Assembly: GCA_016234155.1 (NCBI GenBank)
Contig: JACRGZ010000005.1
Location: 1 to 10,430, forward strand
Source of the DNA: Nitrospirota bacterium
GTDB lineage: Bacteria; Nitrospirota; 9FT-COMBO-42-15; HDB-SIOI813
DNA: 10,430 nucleotides
Reading direction: 5' to 3'
Shown one piece after another: positions 1-6,178 of this stretch (positions within the stretch are counted from its first letter, which is position 1; each line of letters begins with the position of its first letter). The position numbers and the translations under genes were made by a program. The notes beneath the pieces are model-generated. The model made no database searches. It saw only the letters and a program-made list of their open reading frames with translations, and was not told the origin of the DNA.

Positions 1-86
1 GACTCAGCAACCTCCGTGGCCTTTTTTATCGCCTCCTTCACACCGAAACAAAAGCCTGAATGTCTTGCAACATGGATTTCTATCAT
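1..86 (-). CDS. ispH: IspH (4-hydroxy-3-methylbut-2-enyl diphosphate reductase), N-terminal fragment
   Basis: The minus strand reads MIEIHVARHSGFCFGVKEAI and continues to the window edge without a stop (28 codons visible). The GFCFGV motif near the N-terminus is typical of IspH/LytB. Its cysteine (residue 13 here) is the first of three ligands of the [4Fe-4S] cluster used in the last step of the MEP isoprenoid pathway, in the cytoplasm. The rest of the gene lies outside the window. ATG at 84-86 is the only usable start, because a TAA lies four codons upstream in frame. The good Shine-Dalgarno-like AAGGAGGA (111-118 on the complement) is about 24 nt from that ATG, which is too far for normal use, so initiation is slightly puzzling. 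It is a housekeeping gene with no obvious link to the EPS genes. The identification rests on the short N-terminal motif only. Confidence 0.75.
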   Translation of the reverse strand, partial: MIEIHVARHSGFCFGVKEAIKKATEVAE

Positions 87-154
87 AGTGCTATTTTATC
101 TTATCTATCTTCCTCCTTGCAATTATTTTCATCTGAAAATCCTTTTGAAAATCA

Positions 155-186
155 GGATTCAAGGATTCGAGGGGTCAAGGGTTCAA
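155..186 (+). repeat. Four tandem 8-bp units, GGRTTCAA type (copy A)
   Basis: Four consecutive octamers are visible: GGATTCAA, GGATTCGA, GGGGTCAA and GGGTTCAA. Positions 3-4 and 7 of the unit vary, while the TC core and final A are kept. It lies between the divergent ispH and export genes and has no coding potential. An inverted copy lies at 253-284. Confidence 0.75.
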
Positions 187-252
187 GTGTAGGTAGAAAA
201 TCCCGTGAAACATGTCCGTTATTTTTCTAACTTCTTGATTCTTACTTCTATC

Positions 253-284
253 TGGACCCCTTGAATCCTCGACCCCTTGAACCC
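253..284 (-). repeat. Four tandem 8-bp units, inverted copy B
   Basis: On the minus strand this reads GGGTTCAA, GGGGTCGA, GGATTCAA and GGGGTCCA. It is the same octamer family as at 155-186 in the opposite direction, so the pair can fold into an imperfect 32-bp stem around a 66-nt loop. Function is unknown. Similar heptamer or octamer runs occur between genes in some environmental genomes, and slippage is a plausible origin. Confidence 0.7.
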
Positions 285-292
285 TTTATTTA

Positions 293-323
293 ATTTTCAT
301 CCTCCTTTGTGAGCCTGTGGCTC
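293..323 (+). repeat. Short dispersed repeat with GAGCC/GGCTC hairpin (copy 1)
   Basis: The 23 bases at 293-315 match the complement of 4502-4524 at 21 positions; differences are at 299 and 302. The end forms an inverted repeat, GAGCC-TGT-GGCTC (311-323). It lies just upstream of the promoter of the export gene. The other copy lies upstream of the sigma-54 promoter of the GGDEF/wzz/kinase cluster, so a shared regulatory site is possible but not shown. Confidence 0.55.
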
Positions 324-345
324 TTCGGCGTTTTGCCTGAGACGA

Positions 346-374
346 TTGACATTTTCAGGCTAATATCCTATTCT
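346..374 (+). promoter_or_regulatory. Sigma-70-type promoter of the export gene
   Basis: A perfect -35 box TTGACA (346-351), a 17-nt spacer and a -10 box TATTCT (369-374) are visible. Transcription would start near 381, only about 6 nt before the chosen ATG at 387. That gives an almost leaderless message and fits the absence of a Shine-Dalgarno sequence there. It also argues against the far upstream GTG at 309 as the start. Confidence 0.5.
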
Positions 375-386
375 TACACAGTGGTT

Positions 387-1352
387 ATGAAACTTAAAAC
401 AATAATTCATATATTCATTATTGCTATATTTATCGGAGCCGTTTACTCATATGCCGCTGATTCAGGCTCAAAAAAGGCCGCATCAGATAAAACCGTCATC
501 TCAGATGGTGAGATTATAAACTTTATTAAGGCCTTCTCCAAGGCTTACAAAAAGGGGGATATAGAAGAATATACAACATTCTATTCACCTGGGACCATGG
601 AAAATGGGGCCAATCCCATTGATAAAATCAAGGCAACCTACTTAGACACTATAACTTACAACGTTATCACTGTATATGAACTCGAGATATCTGATATCAA
701 AAACCTTGGGGATTCTGCCGTTATAGACGCCCTCTACAATAAGACATTAGTAGACAAATCTAAAGGAGACGCCCTTATCACAAGCGGGAATGTCCGTATG
801 AAACTGATAAAAGAAGATGCCAGGCTGAAGATCGCCGTTATAGATTATGACAAGTATATCCAGAACAACTATGTCATTGGGACTGAAGATCTGATAGAGG
901 TCTCCGTATGGAAGTCACCTGAGCTTTCTATCTCGATAATGGTGAGGCCGGATGGCATGATATCACTCCCATTGATAGGCGATGTCCGTGCTGACGGCCG
1001 TACAACAAGGGAGTTAAAAGGAGAGATAGAGCAGAAGCTGGCAGAATACAAACAGGATCCTGTAGTGTCAGTCATAGTAAGAGAGGCAGGCAGTCAGTCC
1101 ATATATGTAACGGGTGAGGTTTCAAGACCCGGCAAATACCCTTTAAGGAGTGAGACTACTATTGTACAGGCCGTTACATTGGCCGGCGGGTTTACCCAGT
1201 GGGCAAACAAGGACAAGATAGTTATCATACGCAAAAGCCCGATGAATCCCGAAGGGAACAGATTCACAGTCAGGTACTCTGATATAGTCTCCGGCGCAAA
1301 TATGAAGGCGAATATAGCACTGAAGGCCGGGGATACTGTGATAGTGCCGTAA
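387..1352 (+). CDS. Polysaccharide export protein (Wza-like, SLBB) with N-terminal NTF2-like domain
   Basis: A periplasmic or outer-membrane EPS export protein of 321 residues. Residues 1-23 are a Sec signal peptide (MKLKTIIHIF..., cleavage after SYA) with no lipobox cysteine, whereas Wza itself is a lipoprotein. Residues about 38-155 look like an NTF2/SnoaL-type fold as in Cds6-like domains (FSKAYKKGDIEEYTTFYSP, then YELEISDIKNLGDSAVI and RLKIAVIDYD). Residues about 161-232 form the polysaccharide export domain (YVIGTEDLIEVSVWKSPELS, VRPDGMISLPLIGDV). Residues about 238-320 form an SLBB domain (IYVTGEVSRPGKYPL, VTLAGGFT). ATG at 387 was chosen because the hydrophobic signal starts there. The 26 codons back to GTG 309 overlap a promoter and a repeat and do not look like protein. 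No clear ribosome site is seen. It converges on the BY-kinase gene with a 2-nt gap. Comparable exporters occur in XrtA loci; the NTF2-like part is unusual. Confidence 0.85.
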   Translation: MKLKTIIHIFIIAIFIGAVYSYAADSGSKKAASDKTVISDGEIINFIKAFSKAYKKGDIEEYTTFYSPGTMENGANPIDKIKATYLDTITYNVITVYELEISDIKNLGDSAVIDALYNKTLVDKSKGDALITSGNVRMKLIKEDARLKIAVIDYDKYIQNNYVIGTEDLIEVSVWKSPELSISIMVRPDGMISLPLIGDVRADGRTTRELKGEIEQKLAEYKQDPVVSVIVREAGSQSIYVTGEVSRPGKYPLRSETTIVQAVTLAGGFTQWANKDKIVIIRKSPMNPEGNRFTVRYSDIVSGANMKANIALKAGDTVIVP

Positions 1353-1354
1353 CT

Positions 1355-2161
1355 TCAGTAGCTGTATCTTGTGCCGTAATAATACTTAGAATAATTTGAT
1401 TCGACCTCATTAAGTACAGCGCCGATGATCTTCTCTGAAGAAGAGAGGCTGGAAAGCGCCCTCTTGACAACACTCCTTGGTGTCTTGCCCGCCTGTATTA
1501 CAAGTAATATTCCATCAATAATCGGATAATAAATATTGATATCCACCATGGGGATAATGGGCGGGGTATCAATTATTATATATTTAAAATTTCCCCTTGC
1601 AGAGTTTAATATCTCCTGCATCATGTGAGATGAAAGGAGTTTCGAGGTGTTGCCCGCTGTCTTCCCTGCAAGCAGTACCGAAAGTCTCCCTTCAAAGAGC
1701 TGTATAGAACAGGAGTTAATGTCTATCTTCCCCTCAAGGACATCTGTAAGGCCGAATCCAGGCGGGTATTTCAGATATTCGTGAAGGCATGGGTTTTTTA
1801 AATCCCCTTCTATCAGGAGGACCTTTTCATCAAAGTCCCTGGCTATCGAGATTGCCAGGTTTAGTGATGTAAATGTCTTCCCCTCAGACTTTATTGAACT
1901 TGTTACTGCAAGAACATACGATGTCTTATCCTGCATAAGCTGGCATACACGTGTCCAGAGGACGCGGTACTGTTCCGCAGCAATGGAATACGGCTGCTTG
2001 ATAGTTATCAGCCTGCCATCAACAAGATCCCCGTTCCCCCCCTGCCCCTCCTGTTCAACAGGCACAGGCATCTCCTCATCCCTGACAGGGACTGTCATCC
2101 CTTCATCCTCCTCTTTCCACCGCCTCAACCACATCTTTCGCATAGGATCAAACAGCCTCAT
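1355..2161 (-). CDS. BY-type tyrosine autokinase (CpsD/XrtA-associated type), EPS co-polymerase partner
   Basis: A cytoplasmic P-loop kinase of 268 residues that partners the membrane Wzz-like protein encoded just upstream and regulates polymer length and export by cycling between phosphorylated and unphosphorylated forms. The Walker A-like loop is SSIKSEGKT (88-96), Walker A' is VLLIEGD (114-120) and Walker B is YIIIDTP (194-199). A C-terminal tyrosine cluster (Tyr257, 260, 261, 262, 266, 268) is the expected autophosphorylation tail. Two departures from consensus are visible: Ser replaces the first Gly of GEGK(S/T), and Glu-Gly replaces Asp-Ala in the usual LLIDAD. The N-terminal 50 residues are charged, Pro/Glu/Gly-rich and probably flexible. 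Its ATG overlaps the stop of the Wzz gene (ATGA), implying translational coupling. The SIAAEQYRVLW segment (59-69) is typical of the family. Confidence 0.87.
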   Translation of the reverse strand: MRLFDPMRKMWLRRWKEEDEGMTVPVRDEEMPVPVEQEGQGGNGDLVDGRLITIKQPYSIAAEQYRVLWTRVCQLMQDKTSYVLAVTSSIKSEGKTFTSLNLAISIARDFDEKVLLIEGDLKNPCLHEYLKYPPGFGLTDVLEGKIDINSCSIQLFEGRLSVLLAGKTAGNTSKLLSSHMMQEILNSARGNFKYIIIDTPPIIPMVDINIYYPIIDGILLVIQAGKTPRSVVKRALSSLSSSEKIIGAVLNEVESNYSKYYYGTRYSY

Positions 2162-3621
2162 CTCACCCCTATCCTCGGTACGGATGCCAATACAGGGATG
2201 CCAATAACGGCATAAACGTCTTCTGCCTTTCTGAATGACGCATCAATATATTCCAATAAAAATGTAAGACCGAACCCGCTCCCCAGGCCAAGGGCAAGAC
2301 CAATGAGGATTATCTTCTTGGGATCAGGCTTGAAAGGTTTTGTGGGCAGGTTTGCAGGGTCAAGTATCCTGAACTGCTCCCCCTTTTGTCTCTTCTCAAG
2401 ATTTTCTGCCAGTTGGGCATCAAGCTTCTTATTTAAAAGACTCTGGTAGTTGGCCCTTGAATTTTCATAATCCCTCATGAGGGCTGCCATCTGCTGCTCC
2501 CTTGCAGGTATTCGCTCAACGCGTCCCTGTAAGACAGCGATATTCTTTGTGATCTCTCTCTGCTTCTCCTTTAAATTCTTAGTCTCCGCACTAACCTCCA
2601 TAAGCTGAGTTGCCAGTGCTGCATACAGGGGATTGTCAATTATCACCTGGGGTATTACAGGTGTATTAGACCCTTTTTCCTGTGACTTTTCTTTTTTCAA
2701 TTGAACCTCAATATCTGCTATCTCATTTTTTATTCTTACTATGTCAGGGTATTTATCAGTATACATGCTTGATAGTTGCGACAGTTCCACCTGTAAATTA
2801 GCAAGCCTTACCCTGAGCGGGTCTGCAGGGGGGCCTGCAAACCCACGTCCTGTGGCAGTCACCGGGGCCGCACCTATCTCAGTAAGCTGCCGTTCGAGCA
2901 TTATCTTTCTATCCTCTGCCGACCTCAGGCTGTCATTGTTTATCTGGAGCTCAAGCTGTAGGCGGTCAAGTGTCCTCAGATTTGCCTCAAGCTGAGATGG
3001 CAGCTCCCCCATAAATTTTTCCTTAAATGCCTTTATCTGTACCTCTTGTGACTCTAATGCCGTCTTAAGACCCTGCAACTGGGCATCAAGGAACTCTGTG
3101 GTCCCTTCTGCCTGCTGCTCACGAACCTTTAAGTTCTCCTCTATAAAGAGGGATGCAAGCCTGTTAGTCACATGCATCACCGTCTCCGGTTCATAGCCGA
3201 TATAAGCGATTGTAAATGAGTCAAGCCCCTTCCCTTTTGTATCCCCCTTCACATCTATCACTATATTACTCCTCATAACCTCTACAATCTCGTCAGCAGC
3301 CGTCTTCCCCTTTTTGTCCTGGTAGAGGTTAAATTCGTTTACAACAGACTCAAGCCTTGTCCTGCTCATAACCTGCTGGGTAATAGTGCTGAGTCTGTCT
3401 TTTATATCTGCAGTAATAGTAGGGTTAACATAAGCCTCAGGCACCTTCTGGGGCTCTACTAATATCAGGGTTGTTGATTTATACAGGGGAGGGATAAAGA
3501 TCAGGGCTATTATAATTCCTATAATAGAGGCCGCAAACGGTATGATGATAAACCACTTTCTGCGGAGGATAATCTCTATATAATCTTCAATCTGTAGCTG
3601 TCTTTGTCCCGGTAATTCCAT
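2158..3621 (-). CDS. Wzz/GumC-like polysaccharide chain-length determinant (PEP-CTERM/XrtA type)
   Basis: An inner-membrane polysaccharide co-polymerase of 487 residues. Residues 11-21 (IEDYIEIILRR) and the first membrane helix (about 22-46) form the Wzz N-terminal part. A long periplasmic stretch is rich in predicted coiled coil (about 165-250, 270-315, 340-415). The C-terminal GNVR-like part (about 370-435) has the PANLPTKPFKPDP proline motif before the second helix (about 436-457, KKIILIGLALGLGSGFGLTF). The cytoplasmic tail ends VIGIPVLASVPRIGVR without a kinase domain, so the kinase is a separate protein, encoded next with a 4-nt overlap. Length and layout fit the XrtA-associated chain-length family. 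Its start has only a weak, distant AGGAA. The degenerate GGDEF gene lies upstream, across a 124-nt gap with palindromes, and probably belongs to the same transcript. Confidence 0.87.
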   Translation of the reverse strand: MELPGQRQLQIEDYIEIILRRKWFIIIPFAASIIGIIIALIFIPPLYKSTTLILVEPQKVPEAYVNPTITADIKDRLSTITQQVMSRTRLESVVNEFNLYQDKKGKTAADEIVEVMRSNIVIDVKGDTKGKGLDSFTIAYIGYEPETVMHVTNRLASLFIEENLKVREQQAEGTTEFLDAQLQGLKTALESQEVQIKAFKEKFMGELPSQLEANLRTLDRLQLELQINNDSLRSAEDRKIMLERQLTEIGAAPVTATGRGFAGPPADPLRVRLANLQVELSQLSSMYTDKYPDIVRIKNEIADIEVQLKKEKSQEKGSNTPVIPQVIIDNPLYAALATQLMEVSAETKNLKEKQREITKNIAVLQGRVERIPAREQQMAALMRDYENSRANYQSLLNKKLDAQLAENLEKRQKGEQFRILDPANLPTKPFKPDPKKIILIGLALGLGSGFGLTFLLEYIDASFRKAEDVYAVIGIPVLASVPRIGVR

Positions 3622-3643
3622 ACGCTTTATGCTGTTCCTATTC

Positions 3644-3733
3644 GGACAGACCTGAAGGTCTGTCCCTACTCCCTCCCTTTTTCCCTCCCCCTTGACGGGG
3701 GAGGGTTAGGCCTGCCCTGAACTTGTTTCAGGG
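3644..3733. repeat. REP-like palindromes between the GGDEF and Wzz genes
   Basis: Three perfect hairpins occur in a row. The first is GGACAGACCT/AGGTCTGTCC (3644-3665, 2-nt loop). The second is CCCTCCCCC/GGGGGAGGG (3683-3691/3697-3705). The third is CCCTGAA/TTCAGGG (3715-3721/3727-3733). The first, with four more bases (to 3669), is repeated exactly in inverted orientation at 6334-6359. None is followed by a T-run on the minus strand, so they are unlikely to be strong intrinsic terminators for the GGDEF-wzz transcript. They may stabilise mRNA ends or reduce read-through. Confidence 0.75.
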
Positions 3734-3745
3734 GTGGGGGTGAGC

Positions 3746-4225
3746 TTACTCCGGCAGGCAAACCCTGCCCCCTCCGCCTTCCCTTGCTAAATTAAGCGCG
3801 CCTTCAGCCTTCTGTATAAGGGCAACAAGGTCACTTGCATGGGTAGGGAAACAGGCCACCCCTATACTTGCAGTTAACGTAACAGTCTGTCCATCCACCC
3901 TGAATCCGTAATGTTCAACGCGATCCTTGATCCTCTCCCCAACCTTAAAGGATGCCTGAAAATCTGCCTGATCGAGCACAATAAAGAACTTATCATGGCC
4001 TATCCTGCCTATTATGTCAGTCCCCCTTATCTCTTCTCTGACAAGTATAGCCAATCTCTTAAGGAGTGTATCTTCCTCCTCTCTATCCAGATCCTTCTGA
4101 ACAGTGTCTTTCTGGAGTATCATTAATGAAAAAAAATAGAGGTATCTGACGGCCTTTTTTACCTCAAGGTCGAGTAGATATTCAAAGAATTCCCTTTCTA
4201 ATGTCTGGGTTATCCGGTCAAACAT
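3746..4225 (-). CDS. Degenerate GGDEF-domain protein, possible c-di-GMP receptor
   Basis: A small soluble protein of 159 residues that is essentially one GGDEF fold. The N-terminal helix and first strand (FEYLLDLEVKKAVRYLYFFS, 14-33) match the usual GGDEF opening. The signature loop is GHDKF (76-80) instead of GGDEF. The substrate-site Asp of the DxDxFK motif is absent (ILQKD at 36-40, then a charged shortened stretch). RGTD (67-70), exactly five residues before the loop, keeps the RxxD inhibitory-site motif. The later TASIGVACFP (118-127) is well conserved. So cyclase activity is unlikely, while c-di-GMP binding is possible. ATG 4225 is preferred: AAGGGA sits 6 nt upstream, a sigma-54 promoter lies at 4310-4325, and the open frame farther upstream (to 4387) translates a G-rich repeat. 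It is followed by the wzz and BY-kinase genes. No membrane segment or receiver domain is visible. Confidence 0.75.
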   Translation of the reverse strand: MFDRITQTLEREFFEYLLDLEVKKAVRYLYFFSLMILQKDTVQKDLDREEEDTLLKRLAILVREEIRGTDIIGRIGHDKFFIVLDQADFQASFKVGERIKDRVEHYGFRVDGQTVTLTASIGVACFPTHASDLVALIQKAEGALNLAREGGGGRVCLPE

Positions 4226-4309
4226 TATGGATCCCTTATTCCTGGAAAGTTCTGTAAGATGCACTGGTGTCCTGAACAAGGTGTAGACTCTCCCCTTTGA
4301 GGTAAAATA

Positions 4310-4325
4310 TGCAATGTTGATGCCA
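4310..4325 (-). promoter_or_regulatory. Sigma-54 (-24/-12) promoter for the GGDEF-wzz-kinase cluster
   Basis: The minus strand reads TGGCATCAACATTGCA, against the consensus TGGCACG-N4-TTGCW. Spacing is exact (GG, ten bases, GC) and only two of twelve fixed positions differ. The start of transcription would be near 4299-4300, giving a leader of about 75 nt before ATG 4225. The next gene upstream encodes a sigma-54-dependent activator, which strengthens the case. Confidence 0.7.
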
Positions 4326-4338
4326 TGAATATGGTGAA

Positions 4339-4660
4339 TGGTAACCCCCTCACCCTCACCCCACCCCCCTCCATATCCACCCCCCACAAGGGGGGGAGGA
4401 AAAAGGCTTGCCCCCGAAGTATTTATCGGGGGGTGGGGGGTGATTTGCAGGGGGAGAGGGATGGGTGAGGGGGGATTTTCAGGTGAACCGTCATGAGCTA
4501 TGGCTCACAAAGGATGACGAAAATAATCACCCCCCTTCCCGTTGCAATGCTTCGCAGCAACGGGAACCCAGCCCCTTTAGAAAAGGGGGGTAAAAGTCCC
4601 CCTTTTTTAAAGGGGGATTTAGGGGGATTATGGGGTAAGGGGGGATTTGAAAGGTTATTT
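4339..4660. repeat. Cluster of REP-like palindromes (intergenic)
   Basis: This non-coding stretch holds at least six inverted repeats. They are CCCCCC/GGGGGG (4380-4385/4391-4396); CCCCCGA/TCGGGGG (4411-4417/4426-4432); TGAGC/GCTCA inside GTCAT/ATGAC (4490-4518); TTCCCGTTGC/GCAACGGGAA (4536-4545/4557-4566); CCCCTTT/AAAGGGG (4572-4578/4582-4588); and CCCCCTTT/AAAGGGGG (4598-4605/4609-4616). Runs such as GGGGGATTTAGGGGG follow. No reading frame with protein-like content is seen from 4226 to 4717. It separates the regulator gene from the EPS cluster and may act in termination, mRNA protection or as an insertion target. Confidence 0.8.
4490..4524 (-). repeat. Short dispersed repeat (copy 2), candidate enhancer site
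   Basis: The complement of 4502-4524 matches 293-315 at 21 of 23 positions. The adjoining inverted repeat TGAGC-CATA-GCTCA (4507-4494, minus strand) lies inside an outer GTCAT/ATGAC pair. It is roughly 195-220 bp upstream of the predicted sigma-54 start, a usual distance for an activator-binding site. That role is inference from position and symmetry. Confidence 0.45.
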
Positions 4661-4717
4661 TCAGATGAATAATAATAGGCAGCTCTCTTACTAAAACAGG
4701 AAGGCTGTTTCCCTTTT

Positions 4718-6127
4718 TTACTCTAACAGGTTATATTGCCTCATCTTATAGAAAAGGGTCTTATAACTTATTGACAGATTCTCTGCCACCTTTTTCCTGT
4801 TCCACTTACATGCCACAAGGGCCTTTCTGATAGTCTCCTCTTCTGCCTTACGCACAGCCCCCTGGGCAATATCCTTCAGGCTGCAGGGTTTAAACGATGC
4901 GTCCACTGACTCTTTATCTCTATCAGCATGTAATGTATCAGCCATATTTACCTCTGTTGCATGACCATCTGAGTGACCACTTAATTCTACCTTTTCACTA
5001 CCCAACACAATGATCCTTTTAACTGCATTTTCAAGCTCTCTGACATTCCCCTGCCATTTATATGCCATAAATCTATCCATAGTTTCCTGCGAGAGCGGAC
5101 TATAGTCCTTGTTATACAGGTGGCAATATTTGTGTAAGAAGAACTCCGCTAATGCAGGTATATCATCTTTCCTCTCCCTGAGCGAAGGCATGGTAATACT
5201 GACCACATTAAGCCGGTAAAAAAGGTCCTCCCTGAAAGCCCCTGCAACCACTGCCCTCTCAAGATTCTTATTCGTAGCCGCAATAACACGCACATCTACA
5301 TGGACTTCCATTCCCCCTATCCTTGAAAACTCGCCATCCTGAAGCACCTGAAGGAGTTTTGCCTGAAGAGACTGTGGTATATCACCGATCTCGTCTAAGA
5401 ATATAGTCCCCCCGTTTGCAAACTCAAACTTCCCCGGCTTCTTTCTGTGGGCGCCTGTGAAAGCGCCCTTCTCATGGCCAAACAGCTCGCTTTCCAGAAG
5501 ACCTTCAGGGATTGCAGCACAGAGGACCTTTACAAATGGTTTGGTTCGCCGCTGTGAACATCTGTATAGTGCCTGGGCCGCAAGCTCTTTCCCTGTCCCG
5601 CTCTCACCGCGCAGCAGTACCGTTATGTCCGGTTCAGCAACACGCCTTATTATATTCTTCACCTCTGCGATACGCTTACTCTGTCCGAGGATCAGATCAC
5701 CTATGCAGTCAGTGTCCAAGCCCCCTTCCACTGATCCTGATTTGTCAGCAGACTTATGACAGGGATTGCCTTTCTTAAGGTATCGTGTTATCTTATCCCG
5801 CAGTTCAACATAATCGAGGGGTGTCTTTATCACCCCATCAATATGGGGGTTAGAAGACTCGTCTTTTCCTGAGAAGGGTGTGAGGAGGAGGATAGATATG
5901 TCCCTGCAGACCTCTTTTATCTTTAACGCGGCATCTCTCCAGTGCATACCCTGGAGCGCTGAATCAAGTAAGGCAATATCCGGTTTTTCCTTATTTATAA
6001 TCTTATATCCGTCATCGTACCCTTGTGCAGAATGGACTTTAAATCCAAAATTCTGGATAAGGGTCTTCAGGTAGTTTGTTTGAACAGGGTCTGATATAAG
6101 GAGAAGGACTGTTGATGTGTCATTCAT
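4718..6127 (-). CDS. Sigma-54-dependent response regulator (NtrC family), EPS/PEP-CTERM locus regulator
   Basis: A cytoplasmic transcription activator of 469 residues. The receiver domain (1-118) has phospho-acceptor Asp55 (IALLDSALQG), Thr83 and Lys101 (VIKTP). The acidic pair is reduced to Ser12-Asp13 (LLISDP). The AAA+ domain (about 143-376) has Walker A GESGTGKE (174-181), the sigma-54 contact loop GAFTGA (221-226), Walker B TIFLDEIGD (241-249) and the arginine-finger segment FREDLFYRLNV (298-308). A long linker (about 380-425) leads to a Fis-type helix-turn-helix (430-466, KWNRKKVAENLSISYKTLFYKM). The start has GAGG 7 nt upstream. PEP-CTERM loci often carry the PrsK/PrsR pair, and this gene sits where PrsR would. 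Its C-terminus resembles generic NtrC/AtoC proteins, so the name PrsR is not assigned. No cognate histidine kinase is in the window. Confidence 0.88.
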   Translation of the reverse strand: MNDTSTVLLLISDPVQTNYLKTLIQNFGFKVHSAQGYDDGYKIINKEKPDIALLDSALQGMHWRDAALKIKEVCRDISILLLTPFSGKDESSNPHIDGVIKTPLDYVELRDKITRYLKKGNPCHKSADKSGSVEGGLDTDCIGDLILGQSKRIAEVKNIIRRVAEPDITVLLRGESGTGKELAAQALYRCSQRRTKPFVKVLCAAIPEGLLESELFGHEKGAFTGAHRKKPGKFEFANGGTIFLDEIGDIPQSLQAKLLQVLQDGEFSRIGGMEVHVDVRVIAATNKNLERAVVAGAFREDLFYRLNVVSITMPSLRERKDDIPALAEFFLHKYCHLYNKDYSPLSQETMDRFMAYKWQGNVRELENAVKRIIVLGSEKVELSGHSDGHATEVNMADTLHADRDKESVDASFKPCSLKDIAQGAVRKAEEETIRKALVACKWNRKKVAENLSISYKTLFYKMRQYNLLE

Positions 6128-6178
6128 TTGGAAACCTCAAGAAAGATAACCCACAAACTGAGAATTTAAAGTTATAAA

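Noticed and set aside
155..284. CRISPR-like array
   Set aside because: The units are 8 bp, degenerate and without spacers, and no cas genes are present.
316..336. Sigma-54 promoter before the export gene (TGTGGCTC...TTTTGCC)
   Set aside because: The GG and GC are 14 bases apart instead of 10.
309..386. Upstream GTG start of the export gene
   Set aside because: The added 26 residues lie before the signal peptide and overlap a repeat and the -35/-10 pair.
4226..4387. N-terminal extension of the GGDEF frame (MGGGYGGGWGEGEG...)
   Set aside because: It translates a G-rich palindromic repeat and covers the sigma-54 promoter. ATG 4225 has a proper ribosome site.
5457..5778. Plus-strand frames inside the sigma-54 regulator gene
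   Set aside because: They are antisense shadows of the conserved AAA+ domain without start signals.
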